Of a stretch of 64,000 bases of DNA, positions 25,317 through 34,690 are shown piece by piece (positions within the stretch are counted from its first letter, which is position 1; the number at the start of each line of letters is the position of its first letter). The notes under the pieces were generated by a model. The model was not told the DNA's origin and made no database searches. It was given only the letters and a program-made list of their open reading frames with translations. This DNA comes from Riemerella anatipestifer (lineage in GTDB: Bacteria; Bacteroidota; Bacteroidia; Flavobacteriales; Weeksellaceae), in assembly GCF_009670965.2 (NCBI RefSeq), contig NZ_CP073239.1, positions 248,001 to 312,000 of the forward strand, read 5' to 3'. The position numbers and the translations under genes were made by a program.

Positions 25317-26094
25317 TTAGCAGCAATATCATGAAACAACGTCTACAAACACTTATTGTATTATTTTTCGTAATTTCTTTAAATGCTCAGAGTTCAAATT
25401 GGATTGAAATCAAGAAAAATTATTTTCAAAAAGTTATTATTGAGAATTCAAAGGAATTCTTGGCACAAAATGACAGTCTTGAAATATCAACATTCGAGGT
25501 TGAAGAAATGACAGGAAAAACCGAAAGTTTTGAATTTGGAAAATTTTTATTTGGTGAAAAAATAGTTTTTGAAGATTTAAAATCAAAATTAGAAATAAAA
25601 GATTTTAATCCTAACCTTAAAAAAAACTCTGAATATTTAATCAAAATTGATATTCCGAAAGCAAAAGCCCTTGAGTATAATATTTATTTAAAAGACTCAA
25701 CAAAAATTGAAGAATTAAATAATCTCAAGGAATTTTTAAAAGAAAATTTTCAACCACAAAAAATAATTTATATTTCTAAAGAAGATGCTACAAAAGAAGC
25801 AAAAAAACAACTTGGAATAACTACAGATTTATTTGAAGAAAATATTTTTCCTGCAAGTATTAAAATCACTACAAAAAACCGTATTAATCTCAAAGAATTA
25901 AAAGAAAAATATCCAGAAATAATTGACGATATAACAAGTAATGAACCGCAAATTAAGTCAATGACTTTAAAAATAAAAACTTAAAAGATACTGCTGCTAA
26001 TATAGTATTTGCAAAAGGCAGAATTTAGGGAATAATAGAATTTTTAGTGATATATTACTTTTCATTACCACAATTTTGTTTAATCTAGCAGTAT
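25317..26094. mobile_element. Possible single-gene cassette bounded by related short repeats
   Basis: TTAGCAGCAATATC (25317-25330) stands just before the ATG and its near-perfect inverse GATACTGCTGCTAA (25987-26000) just after the stop. A second copy of the arm, AGCAGTAT (26087-26094), pairs with ATACTGCT (25988-25995) to enclose a 106-nt imperfect hairpin with a TTTGCAAAAGGC element. This resembles the recombination hairpin of integron-type gene cassettes in Bacteroidota. The segment sits between the TonB-receptor gene and a terminator that would otherwise directly follow it. No integrase is nearby. Confidence 0.4.
25331..25984 (+). CDS. Exported FtsX-ectodomain-like protein
   Basis: 217 residues: a signal peptide (MKQRLQTLIVLFFVISLNAQ) and no later membrane helix. 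Residues ~110-205 read like the extracellular domain of FtsX (YNIYLKDSTKIEELNNLKEF; IIYISKEDATKEAKKQLGI; FPASIKITTKNRINLKELKE), the part that activates murein hydrolases in complete FtsX. Transmembrane helices and the ABC partner are absent, so this is a free domain. Its codons are richer in A and T than the neighbouring genes. It is enclosed by related short repeats, suggesting acquisition as a cassette. The role is unknown. Confidence 0.65.
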   Translation: MKQRLQTLIVLFFVISLNAQSSNWIEIKKNYFQKVIIENSKEFLAQNDSLEISTFEVEEMTGKTESFEFGKFLFGEKIVFEDLKSKLEIKDFNPNLKKNSEYLIKIDIPKAKALEYNIYLKDSTKIEELNNLKEFLKENFQPQKIIYISKEDATKEAKKQLGITTDLFEENIFPASIKITTKNRINLKELKEKYPEIIDDITSNEPQIKSMTLKIKT

Positions 26095-26095
26095 T

Positions 26096-26135
26096 AAAAA
26101 AGGTATCTCATTATAAAACAAGATACCTTTTTTTA
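26096..26135. terminator. Bidirectional terminator between the cassette gene and uvrA
   Basis: AAAAAGGTATCT and AGATACCTTTTTT form a long hairpin with A-run and T-run on opposite sides, able to end transcription from both converging directions. Confidence 0.85.
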
Positions 26136-26137
26136 TT

Positions 26138-28921
26138 TTAAAGTTTTTCGGCTACGAATTTAGCGGTCTTGGATTTTTCATCTTTTGCTAAATCTTCAGG
26201 CGTTCCCGCAAAAACCACTTCTCCGCCATATTTACCTGCGTTAGGACCTATATCTATTATCCAATCAGCCGACTTAATAATATCTGGCTGATGCTCTATA
26301 ACCACTACAGAATGCCCCAACTCTATAAGTGCCTGTAATGAGGTTAACAACTTCTGTATATCGTGAAAATGAAGCCCTGTGGAAGGTTCATCAAAAATGA
26401 AAAGTGTTTTCTCCGTAGTTACACCCTTTACTAAAAACGAAGCCAACTTTACCCTTTGAGCTTCCCCACCCGAAAGCGTAGAAGAGCTTTGCCCTAGTTT
26501 AAGATAGCCTAGTCCTACCTCTTGCAATGGTCTTAGTTTCGTAACTATTTTATCTTGTTTATTATCACTAAAGAAATCAATCGCTTCATCTACCGTCATT
26601 TGTAGAATATCCGCAATGTTTTTTTCATCAAATTTAACTTCCAATATCTCGGACTTAAATCTTGCTCCTTTACAATGCTCACATTCTAGTTCCACATCTG
26701 CCATAAATTGCATAGATATGGTAATAACGCCCTCTCCTTTACACTCATCACATCTCCCACCATCTACATTGAACGAAAAGTGCTTAGGCTTTAAATTCAT
26801 AGTTTTAGAATGACGTTGCTTAGCGAACAAATCTCTAATATCATCATAAGCCTTAAGATAGGTTACCGGGTTAGACCTAGACGATTTTCCGATAGGATTC
26901 TGGTCTATCAATTCTATATGCTTCACAAGTTGAGGCGGAAATTCTACATAATCATAGTCGCCTTTTTTACCTCCCATTCCTAACTGGATTTGAATATCGT
27001 TAGCCAAAACCTCTTTCATCAATGTAGATTTACCAGAACCCGACACTCCCGTAACCACCACCAAATTCTCCAAAGGAATATCAACATCTATATTTTTAAG
27101 GTTATTTTGTCTTGCTCCTTTGATATTGATGAACGATTTAGCTCTCCTTCTCCTTTTTGGCACTGCTATTTCTAGCCTTCCTGTAAGATATTTAGAAGTT
27201 AAAGTATCAGCTTCTTTGAGGTCTTTAAAATCGCCTGCGAAGACCAGCTCTCCCCCAAGAAAACCTGCTTCTGGACCTATATCTATAATATAATCTGCGG
27301 CACGCATAATATCCTCATCGTGTTCCACAACAATAACGGTATTGCCTAAATCTCTTAAATTCTTTAGAACTTCTATTAAATTCTCGGTATCCTGTGAATG
27401 TAGCCCAATGGAAGGCTCGTCCAAAATATAAATAGACCCTACCAAAGAACTCCCCAAGCTAGTCGCTAAGTTAATCCTTTGACTTTCTCCACCTGACAAA
27501 GTATTAGAAGTACGGTTTAGCGTTAAATATCCCAAGCCTACTTTTAACAAAAACTCTAGTCTAGTAGTAATTTCGTAGAGTAGCCTTTTAGCAATTTCTT
27601 GCTCGTGTTTGGTAAGTTTAAGGTTCTTAATTAAAGGGAGAAGTTCGTCCAATGGTAATTCCATTAACGATTGTATATTATGCCCTCCCACTTTTACCCA
27701 TTCGGTTTCTTTTCTTAATCTTAGACCTTCGCAGTCGGGACATTTGGTTTTACCTCTGTAACGAGAGAGCATCACTCGGTATTGTATCTTATACAAATTC
27801 TCCTCCAGCATACGGAAAAACTGGTCTATACACGGAAAGTTTTTAGCTCCCGTTCCTCTCCATAAGAGTTGTTTTTGCTCTTTAGTAAGTTCAAAATAGG
27901 GTTTATGGATTGGAAAATCTGGAGCGTTTTTGATAAAGTGCATTTTCCACTCGCTCATCGTTTCTCCTTTCCAACAAGCGACAGCATCTTCGTAAACCGA
28001 AAGCCTTTTATTAGGAATTACCAAGTCTTCGTCTATCCCAACCACTTTACCATAACCCTCGCAAGTAGGACACGCTCCGTAAGGATTATTAAAACTGAAA
28101 AAGTGGAGATTAGGTTCTAAAAACGAAATCCCATCAGCCTCAAAAAGGTTAGAAAAGTGTTTTATTTTTTGTGTTTCGATATTTTTTAAAGCACAAGAGC
28201 CGTGCCCCTCGTAGAACGCCGTTTGGATAGAATCTGCTAAGCGTTGCAGAAAATGCTCATCGTCCTCGTAAACAAAGCGGTCAATAACCAAATTAAGCGA
28301 CATCTCTTTTTCAGGAACGAAGCCAAAACTCTCTAAATCTTCTATTTCAGCGATATTTCCGTTAATTTCTAATCTAGTAAATCCTGAAACTTTCAATGTA
28401 TTTAATAGTGATTTAAAATCACCATCAGCAAAAGAAAGCGGCGCTGTGAGTAGAAACTCTTGATTAGGATTTTCTTCTATATAAGAAATAACATCAGAAA
28501 TGCTGTCCTTTTTCACCTCATCACCAGATACAGGTGAATAGGTACGCCCCACACGAGCAAACAATAATTTAAGATAATCGTAAATTTCGGTGGAAGTTCC
28601 TACTGTGGACCTTGGATTAGAAGAAATTACTTTCTGTTGTATGGCGATAGATGGTGCTAAGCCTTTAATATCGTCTATCTTTGGTTTCTCTAAACGCCCC
28701 AAAAACTGCCTAGCATAAGAGCTTAAACTCTCCACATAACGCCTTTGCCCTTCGGCATAAATAGTATCAAAGGCTAAAGACGATTTCCCACTACCAGACA
28801 CTCCAGTTACCACCACTAGTTTGTTTTTAGGTATGAGAACATCTATATTTTTAAGGTTGTTAAGATGTGCGTTTTTAACGAAAATATTATTTTTAATATC
28901 CATAAAATCCTTTGGCTGCAT
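26138..28921 (-). CDS. uvrA: Excinuclease ABC subunit UvrA
   Basis: 927 residues, close to the usual ~940. Two ABC ATPase modules are visible with Walker [17 protein letters not shown] and [16 protein letters not shown], signatures [12 protein letters not shown] and [12 protein letters not shown], and Walker [12 protein letters not shown] and [11 protein letters not shown]. Zinc-binding [14 protein letters not shown] and CDECKGEG...CEHCKG clusters are all kept. It recognises bulky DNA damage and loads UvrB. A second in-frame ATG at 28903 (MDIKNN) matches the common family start and may be the true one. Confidence 0.97.
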   Translation of the reverse strand: MQPKDFMDIKNNIFVKNAHLNNLKNIDVLIPKNKLVVVTGVSGSGKSSLAFDTIYAEGQRRYVESLSSYARQFLGRLEKPKIDDIKGLAPSIAIQQKVISSNPRSTVGTSTEIYDYLKLLFARVGRTYSPVSGDEVKKDSISDVISYIEENPNQEFLLTAPLSFADGDFKSLLNTLKVSGFTRLEINGNIAEIEDLESFGFVPEKEMSLNLVIDRFVYEDDEHFLQRLADSIQTAFYEGHGSCALKNIETQKIKHFSNLFEADGISFLEPNLHFFSFNNPYGACPTCEGYGKVVGIDEDLVIPNKRLSVYEDAVACWKGETMSEWKMHFIKNAPDFPIHKPYFELTKEQKQLLWRGTGAKNFPCIDQFFRMLEENLYKIQYRVMLSRYRGKTKCPDCEGLRLRKETEWVKVGGHNIQSLMELPLDELLPLIKNLKLTKHEQEIAKRLLYEITTRLEFLLKVGLGYLTLNRTSNTLSGGESQRINLATSLGSSLVGSIYILDEPSIGLHSQDTENLIEVLKNLRDLGNTVIVVEHDEDIMRAADYIIDIGPEAGFLGGELVFAGDFKDLKEADTLTSKYLTGRLEIAVPKRRRRAKSFINIKGARQNNLKNIDVDIPLENLVVVTGVSGSGKSTLMKEVLANDIQIQLGMGGKKGDYDYVEFPPQLVKHIELIDQNPIGKSSRSNPVTYLKAYDDIRDLFAKQRHSKTMNLKPKHFSFNVDGGRCDECKGEGVITISMQFMADVELECEHCKGARFKSEILEVKFDEKNIADILQMTVDEAIDFFSDNKQDKIVTKLRPLQEVGLGYLKLGQSSSTLSGGEAQRVKLASFLVKGVTTEKTLFIFDEPSTGLHFHDIQKLLTSLQALIELGHSVVVIEHQPDIIKSADWIIDIGPNAGKYGGEVVFAGTPEDLAKDEKSKTAKFVAEKL

Positions 28922-28944
28922 TAAAAAATTTAATAAGAAATAAC

Positions 28945-30468
28945 TTACTCAAAAATATTCATTTCTTCGGTGTAGATGGGACTTTCTATCCCTAAAAAAT
29001 TAAGCACACTGTGAAATACATTGTTTTGAGATAATACCTCATTTGGCTTTAGTTTTTTATTGCTATTATCCGACAGCCAAACAATAAACGGTATTTCGTA
29101 CTGCTCTTTAGGTGCAATACTTAAAGGTACTCCGTGCATATATAAGTTTTTCTCCCCCAAAGATTCGCCGTGGTCAGAAACGAATAACATTGTGCTTTTG
29201 TAATCCTTTAACTCTTTTAAATTCTCGATAACATTATGTAAGATATAATCTGTATAAACAATCGTGTTATCGTAAGCGTTTACCAATTCTGTTTGAGAAC
29301 ATTTGCCCAACTCTACGCTATTGCAAACAGGTTTAAATACTTCAAATTTTGATGGATATTTTTGACTATAAGTAGGTCCGTGGCTGGTACTTGTATGTAA
29401 TACCACCAACACTTTATTCTTTTTACTTGCCAATATTTGCTCCTTTAATCCGTTTACAAGCACCTCATCATAATCACATTCGGGCTTGTTGCAGTCTTTC
29501 ATCAGAGCTTCTTTGTTTTGATAATTTGCAATATGTAGTGGTGGTTCGCCCCAATTGGTCGTTCTCCAAATCACTTCTACATCGTTACGATATAAATAGT
29601 TGGGTAGTATTTCATACAAATCATCAGTATTGGTATGTTCTAAAATACATTTAACTCCTGCCGTGGTATAAGTAGCACACGAGTTGGCTTTGAAATGAAA
29701 AACATTGCTCGTTTTTGATAATAATGGATTGGTATTTTTATTATAGCCATAAAGCGAAAAATTCTGACTTCTCGCCGATTCTCCTATCACCAATACCACC
29801 ACCGACTTTTCGTTGTCTTTTATCTTGGCATTCGGTAGCAAAATTTCCTTTTCATTCTTTTTATACTTGTGAATGTGATACAACGCCGTGTTTACACTAT
29901 AAGACCAAGGCATTGCCAAACCACCTAACTGTTTAGAGTTTTTGTCCACCCAAAGCCAATTACTCGCGTTTACAAAAGCCATCACCACCATAAACAACAA
30001 CGCCATCGCCATCGTCTTAGCAAACTGCTTGAAGGTGCTTGGGATAATTTTAGTCCTAACAATATAAATACTCGGCAAAATGCCTAACAGAACTAGATAC
30101 AACACCAACTTAATTGAAAAGAAACTACTAGACTCTTCATAATTGGTATTAAATACATTGCTTATCATACTTTCGTCTATAATCACACCATAAGTAGTGA
30201 TAAAATAGACTGAAACCGCATTGATAAGGAAGAATAACACTAATAAAAACTTACCCACAAAGCGTGATAAATACAAAAATAAATAGAATGCAAAAAAATT
30301 AGCCACTACCATTACCACCACTAAACTTGCAATAAGCAGCACTCCATTAAAACTTGTATAATCTATATTATTAACCACATAAGTGTAAAACGGAATGTGA
30401 AATAATAACAAATGTAACACACTCATCAAAAGTGCGAAGTGAGTTACTTTTAAACTACTTTTTAACAT
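28945..30468 (-). CDS. Phosphoethanolamine transferase, EptA/CptA type
   Basis: 507 residues: five N-terminal transmembrane helices (to ~175), then a periplasmic sulfatase-fold domain. VVLVIGESARSQNFSLYGY is the metal-binding start, the nucleophilic threonine lies in SCATYTTAGVKCIL (about residues 270-283), and FVSDHGESLGE and MHGVPLSIAP carry later metal ligands. The family moves phosphoethanolamine from phosphatidylethanolamine to lipid A or core sugars. It overlaps the upstream PAP2 phosphatase by 14 bp, suggesting a lipid A dephosphorylation-and-decoration pair. Confidence 0.9.
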   Translation of the reverse strand: MLKSSLKVTHFALLMSVLHLLLFHIPFYTYVVNNIDYTSFNGVLLIASLVVVMVVANFFAFYLFLYLSRFVGKFLLVLFFLINAVSVYFITTYGVIIDESMISNVFNTNYEESSSFFSIKLVLYLVLLGILPSIYIVRTKIIPSTFKQFAKTMAMALLFMVVMAFVNASNWLWVDKNSKQLGGLAMPWSYSVNTALYHIHKYKKNEKEILLPNAKIKDNEKSVVVLVIGESARSQNFSLYGYNKNTNPLLSKTSNVFHFKANSCATYTTAGVKCILEHTNTDDLYEILPNYLYRNDVEVIWRTTNWGEPPLHIANYQNKEALMKDCNKPECDYDEVLVNGLKEQILASKKNKVLVVLHTSTSHGPTYSQKYPSKFEVFKPVCNSVELGKCSQTELVNAYDNTIVYTDYILHNVIENLKELKDYKSTMLFVSDHGESLGEKNLYMHGVPLSIAPKEQYEIPFIVWLSDNSNKKLKPNEVLSQNNVFHSVLNFLGIESPIYTEEMNIFE

Positions 30469-31300
30469 AGAGAAATCCTATTTTAAATAATGATATTGCT
30501 AAACACACCAGTGGGAGATAAAACACCACTAAGCCTTCGGTAAAGATATTTTTTGAAATAATGATGATACAAGCGGTAAATAGTATCATAAAGATGGGAG
30601 AATACTTCTTATCAGCTATCCAACCCCAGATTTTATATTTTTGGCTAAAGAGTATTCCCAAAACTCCTGAAATATAACCTATAATACCACCAACAATAGT
30701 GTCAAGAGGATAATGAGCTCCCACGCCTACCCTTGTAGATACTAGCATTAAACCCATAATGATAATAAAGAAAGACCACAGCATCTTATAAATTAAATTC
30801 CTCGGCATAAAACTGAACATCAGCACTGTAAGTATCGTAAAAACAGTAATAGAATGTCCCGACGGCAAACTACTGTGTCCCGTAAGTTTTTCACCAACAA
30901 TAATAAAAGTGTCAGCATCAAACATAGCAGCTGGTCTTGGCACCGAAAATAAGTTTTTAAGTGTACTTGAAAATAAAAGCGAAATAAGTGATGCCGAAAT
31001 TAAAGCCTCCCAAAGTTTCGGAGCATAAATGATAAAAATACTCAAACACGATAAGAATACCAACGCATTTCCGAATTGTGTAAGATTTATCATCAAGCTA
31101 GGATATTGCCCCAACTGATGATTGATATAAAGAAATACTTCCTTCTGAATTCCTGTATAACCATTGATGGATAGTGCCTCTTTATTCCAAAGAAATAAAA
31201 CTATCATCAATAACAACACTATTGGCAAATAAAGATATGATAACGCAACCCTAGGCTGGTTCTTTATAACACTTGTATTCATTATCCCGCTGTTAAACAT
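30455..31300 (-). CDS. PAP2-family membrane phosphatase, possible lipid A phosphatase
   Basis: 281 residues, about six to seven transmembrane helices. The phosphatidic acid phosphatase motifs are present in order: the K...RP segment in FSVPRPAAMFD, then SSLPSGHSITVFTILT, then STRVGVGAHYPLDTIVGG. A second ATG at 31282 is equally plausible. Coupling to an EptA-type gene matches the LpxE/LpxF plus EptA arrangement known from Helicobacter, where lipid A loses a phosphate and gains phosphoethanolamine. An undecaprenyl pyrophosphate phosphatase is the alternative. Confidence 0.85.
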   Translation of the reverse strand: MFNSGIMNTSVIKNQPRVALSYLYLPIVLLLMIVLFLWNKEALSINGYTGIQKEVFLYINHQLGQYPSLMINLTQFGNALVFLSCLSIFIIYAPKLWEALISASLISLLFSSTLKNLFSVPRPAAMFDADTFIIVGEKLTGHSSLPSGHSITVFTILTVLMFSFMPRNLIYKMLWSFFIIIMGLMLVSTRVGVGAHYPLDTIVGGIIGYISGVLGILFSQKYKIWGWIADKKYSPIFMILFTACIIIISKNIFTEGLVVFYLPLVCLAISLFKIGFLYVKK

Positions 31301-31329
31301 ACTTCTACAAAAATACAGATTATTTAATC

Positions 31330-31950
31330 TTACTTATCTTGAACATAAAATTTAGGCATCTGCCAATGGTATTTAACCGCTAAAGTTCTTATGGTTACAA
31401 TAAGCAGAATAGTAAAAATCTGAACCACGGGATAAGACAAACGAGTATAGGTTGCCAAAAGTATAAAGGTAGCACCACCTAATATACAAGCTGTTGCATA
31501 GATTTCTTTTCTAAATATCAACGGAATTCTATTCAGTAGAATATCTCTAATAATCCCTCCAAAACACCCTGTGATAGTACCTAGAGTAATGCATATAATA
31601 GGGTGAAGTTCGGAACTCATACCTTTCTGTATACCTATAATTGTGAATAATCCTAACCCAAAACTATCAAATATAAAAAGTGTTACCCTAAAATTTTGCT
31701 CAATAGATTTAAAAATCATTGAAATAACACAGGTAACAAAGATAACACCACATATCCACAAATCATGCATCCAAAATACAGGTTTAGCTAAAAGTAAATC
31801 CCTCACTGTACCACCTCCTACAGAAGTCACAAAAGCGATGATAAGAATCCCAAAAGGGTCTAATCTTCTTTGCATTGCAGCAAAACTGCCAGACATAGCA
31901 AAAGATATAGTCCCTAGAAATTCTATTAAAAAATTGATATTTGCATGCAT
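31330..31950 (-). CDS. TRIC/UPF0126 family cation channel (YadS-like)
   Basis: 206 residues with about seven transmembrane helices. The duplicated motif SVGGGTVRDLLL (residues ~42-53) and GCFGGIIRDILLNRIPLIF (~128-146) marks the prokaryotic TRIC channel family; these form trimeric potassium-permeable channels, and some have been linked to glycine transport. No functional hint comes from the neighbours coaD and ddl, which are separated by a 31-nt gap. Confidence 0.88.
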   Translation of the reverse strand: MHANINFLIEFLGTISFAMSGSFAAMQRRLDPFGILIIAFVTSVGGGTVRDLLLAKPVFWMHDLWICGVIFVTCVISMIFKSIEQNFRVTLFIFDSFGLGLFTIIGIQKGMSSELHPIICITLGTITGCFGGIIRDILLNRIPLIFRKEIYATACILGGATFILLATYTRLSYPVVQIFTILLIVTIRTLAVKYHWQMPKFYVQDK

Positions 31951-31981
31951 TGTTTGTGCTAAAAATAATTTTAAATTCGTT

Positions 31982-32440
31982 TTATACTCTTACAGCATCA
32001 GGCACTAGCAATTCATACTCACCACCGTGGCTTATAATTTCTCTCACAATACTACTGCTAATAAATGACTTACCTGAAGAAGTCAAAAGGAAAACCGTTT
32101 CCAACTTTTTGTGTGCCAAAGTTCTATTTGTATGTGCGATGGCTTTTTCAAACTCAAAATCGGCAGGGTTTCTCAATCCTCTTAGGATAAACTGAGCATC
32201 TTTCTCCATGCAATAGTCTATTGTAAGCCCTTCAAATGAGTCCACTTCTACATTTCCAAAGTGAGACACCGATTTTTCTATAAACTCTATCCTTTTCTCA
32301 AGTGGAAACATATAATGCTTTTGAGAGTTTTGCCCAATAGCAATAATAAGACGGTCAAAAAGTTTAGACGCTCGTTCTATAATATCATAATGCCCTAGAG
32401 TAATAGGGTCAAAAGACCCTGGAAATACAGCTACCTTCAT
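31982..32440 (-). CDS. coaD: Phosphopantetheine adenylyltransferase
   Basis: 152 residues. VFPGSFDPITLGHYDIIERA holds the HxGH-type nucleotidylyltransferase motif (TLGH), QFILRGLRNPADFEFEKAIAH contacts phosphopantetheine, and FLLTSSGKSFISSSIVREI is the ISSS loop. It makes dephospho-CoA from 4'-phosphopantetheine and ATP, the fourth step of CoA synthesis. It follows ddl by 6 nt and is clearly cotranscribed with it. Confidence 0.97.
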   Translation of the reverse strand: MKVAVFPGSFDPITLGHYDIIERASKLFDRLIIAIGQNSQKHYMFPLEKRIEFIEKSVSHFGNVEVDSFEGLTIDYCMEKDAQFILRGLRNPADFEFEKAIAHTNRTLAHKKLETVFLLTSSGKSFISSSIVREIISHGGEYELLVPDAVRV

Positions 32441-32446
32441 ATTTTA

Positions 32447-33430
32447 TTATTTTGCTAGAGCTTTTTCTACCTCGTTTCCACACAAATCTTTAATAGAGAT
32501 ACCATAAATTCTCGCTTGTTGAGGAAGAATACTCGCAGGTGAAAACCCAGGGTTGGTATTCATCTCTAGCATATAAGGCACACCGTCCATAATAATATAT
32601 TCACTTCTAGAGAAACCTTTCATTCCTAAAGAGTTATAAGCTCTTTTTGCAACCTCCTCTACTCTTAATCTAGTAGTCTCATCTAGCCTTGCAGGGGTAA
32701 TCTCTTGAGACGCTCCTTGATACTTCGCTTCATAATCAAAAAATTCTGTCTCTGGGATAATTTCTGTAATGCCTAAAACAATAGTCTCGCCTTTGTAATC
32801 TAGCACACCCACAGATACCTCCATACCGTCTAAGAAACTTTCTACTAAAACCTCATCGTCTTCCAAAAACGCTTTTTCTAAAGCTGCTTCAAACTCCGAA
32901 GCCTCTTTTACCTTAGAAATTCCTAAAGAAGAACCACTTTGGTTAGGCTTTACAAATAGAGGCAGTTTTAACTCACTGATAATTTCATCTTTATTATAAG
33001 CCTCTCCTTTTTTTATGTAGAAACTTTTAGCGGACGGAATACCATACTTTGCTAATACAGCCAAAGTATCTTTTTTATTAAAGGTAAGTGCACTTTGGTA
33101 AAAATCACACCCTGTATATTTTTGACCTATGGCGTCCCAATATGCCTGTAACACACCGTTTTCCCCCGGTATCCCGTGAATGGTATTAAAACAAACATCA
33201 AAGCGTAACACTTCTCCACTAGGTAAATTTACAGAGAAATCTCCCTTTTGTATTGGTAGTTTAGCCTCATTTTCATCTAAATAAAACCAACCTTCTTTAA
33301 GAACCACCACTTTATAAACATTATATAAATCACGGTCTAAAGAATCATAAATTAGTTGTCCACTTTTTAGGGAAACTTTGTACTCATCGGAGTATCCGCC
33401 CATGACTACGGCTATATTTTTTTTGCTCAT
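32447..33430 (-). CDS. ddl: D-alanine--D-alanine ligase
   Basis: 327 residues of the ATP-grasp ligase family: AVVMGGYSDEYKVSLKSG at the start, GENGVLQAYWDAIGQKYTGC, FVKPNQSGSSLGISKV, and the metal- and ATP-binding EMNTNPGFSPASILPQQAR. It makes the D-Ala-D-Ala dipeptide for peptidoglycan. A TAACTTTG box (minus strand, 33464-33457) lies 27 bp upstream of ATG 33430. It shares its upstream region with the divergent methionine operon. Confidence 0.96.
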   Translation of the reverse strand: MSKKNIAVVMGGYSDEYKVSLKSGQLIYDSLDRDLYNVYKVVVLKEGWFYLDENEAKLPIQKGDFSVNLPSGEVLRFDVCFNTIHGIPGENGVLQAYWDAIGQKYTGCDFYQSALTFNKKDTLAVLAKYGIPSAKSFYIKKGEAYNKDEIISELKLPLFVKPNQSGSSLGISKVKEASEFEAALEKAFLEDDEVLVESFLDGMEVSVGVLDYKGETIVLGITEIIPETEFFDYEAKYQGASQEITPARLDETTRLRVEEVAKRAYNSLGMKGFSRSEYIIMDGVPYMLEMNTNPGFSPASILPQQARIYGISIKDLCGNEVEKALAK

Positions 33431-33505
33431 CAGAATCTATAAATAAAAGTTGAATGCAAAGTTAGTTAATTTTAAACGCAAGGTTTTATTTTTTCACTGA
33501 AAATA

Positions 33506-33535
33506 TTGTTTAAAACAAAAAATAGTCTATCTTTG
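33506..33535 (+). promoter_or_regulatory. Promoter of the SAM-riboswitch operon
   Basis: TTG (33506-33508), 19 bp, TATCTTTG (33528-33535): an ideal Bacteroidota promoter. Transcription starts about 25 nt before the riboswitch P1 stem. Confidence 0.75.
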
Positions 33536-33565
33536 CTCTGTATTAGTTCGTTGAAAAACTAGGAA

Positions 33566-33694
33566 ATGTTATCAAGAAAGGTGGAGGGAATAGACCCTGC
33601 GAAACCTTGGCAACCCTTCCTCATGGAAGAAGGTGCTAAATTCTACCAAAGTTTTTTGGATAGATAACATCAAGAAAATACCTCTTATTTCTTG
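33566..33694 (+). ncRNA. SAM-I (S-box) riboswitch with downstream hairpin
   Basis: The aptamer is textbook: P1 ATGTTATC/GATAACAT (33566-33573/33663-33670), AAGAAAGGTGGAGGGA, AGACCCTGCGAAACC, TTGGCAACC, and GGTGCTAAATTCTACC. Right after it CAAGAAA (33671-33677) pairs with TTTCTTG (33688-33694) without a T-run, which may be part of the expression platform; control could be translational. It governs metX-like, homoserine dehydrogenase and metZ/metB genes, shutting them down when S-adenosylmethionine is plentiful. Confidence 0.96.
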
Positions 33695-33730
33695 GCAACA
33701 TTTCAGTTATTTAAAATTTATAATAAAAGA

Positions 33731-34669
33731 ATGTTGCATCACCTCAAAATTAAAGACTACTTAACAACTACTGGATATAATGTAGGTATCTCGCTTAGCT
33801 ATGAGCTATTTGGGTTGCCTTTACATACAGCTCCGATCGTACTCATCAATCATGCTCTAACGGGAAACTCTAATGTGGCAGGAACAAAAGGCTGGTGGCA
33901 AGATTTGGTAGGAGCAGGAAAAACTATTGATACCAACAAACTCACGGTCATCTGTTTTAATATTCCTGGTAATGGTTATAATGATTTCTTTATTGATAAT
34001 CCACGAGACTTCACTACTCAAGATGTGGCTCAGCTATTCCTTTTAGGATTGGAACAACTTAAAATTAAACAATTAGACTATCTTATAGGTGGTTCCATTG
34101 GTGGTGCTATAGGTTGGGAGATGCTCAATCTTAATAAAAACTTATCTAAAGTATTTGTGCCTGTAGCCTCGGATTTTAAAACAACCGATTGGCTGAATGC
34201 CCAATGCTTAGTTCAGAAATACCTCCTAGAAAATAGTGAGAAACCTCTACAAAAAGCGAGAACTCACGCTATGCTTTGCTATAGAACTCCCTTTTCACTC
34301 AATAAAAGATTTAAAAGGCAAAAAGGAGACGATACAGACCTACTGCAATCTCACGAATGGCTCAACTTCCACGGAGAAAGCCTTAATGAAAGATTTACTC
34401 TAAAGGCTTATCTACTAATGAACCATCTGCTAACCACCATTGCGGTTGATGAGTCTTCGTTAGAAGAAATAAAAACAGAATTCCATTTGGTAGCAGTGGA
34501 TAGTGATTTATTCTTCCCTGCCTTTGAAATTGAAGAAACCTATCAACTTTTAAAAACCAATAATGCCAATGCCTACTACCACGAAATAAAATCGGTACAC
34601 GGACACGATGCCTTCCTTATGGAATACGAGCAAATGAAACATATATTCAAATCAATTATTAAATATTAA
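33731..34669 (+). CDS. metX: Homoserine O-acetyltransferase-like alpha/beta hydrolase (MetX family)
   Basis: 312 residues from ATG 33731; a TTG at 33692 lies inside the riboswitch platform and is rejected. HALTGNSNVAG and GGSIGGAIGWEML (nucleophile elbow GGSIGG, about residue 122) are typical of MetX, with a later acid in VDSDLFFP and histidine in VHGHDAFLMEY. It activates homoserine by acylation for methionine synthesis. At 312 residues it is shorter than usual MetX (~350-380), missing part of the lid. First gene under the SAM riboswitch. Confidence 0.9.
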   Translation: MLHHLKIKDYLTTTGYNVGISLSYELFGLPLHTAPIVLINHALTGNSNVAGTKGWWQDLVGAGKTIDTNKLTVICFNIPGNGYNDFFIDNPRDFTTQDVAQLFLLGLEQLKIKQLDYLIGGSIGGAIGWEMLNLNKNLSKVFVPVASDFKTTDWLNAQCLVQKYLLENSEKPLQKARTHAMLCYRTPFSLNKRFKRQKGDDTDLLQSHEWLNFHGESLNERFTLKAYLLMNHLLTTIAVDESSLEEIKTEFHLVAVDSDLFFPAFEIEETYQLLKTNNANAYYHEIKSVHGHDAFLMEYEQMKHIFKSIIKY

Positions 34670-34690
34670 ATCAACTTTAAAAATTATATT

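Noticed and set aside
28945-30468. Sulfatase or LTA synthase for the gene at 28945
   Set aside because: The five-helix N-terminus and the cysteine-rich Thr nucleophile segment fit phosphoethanolamine transferases better, and Gram-positive LTA synthesis is not expected.
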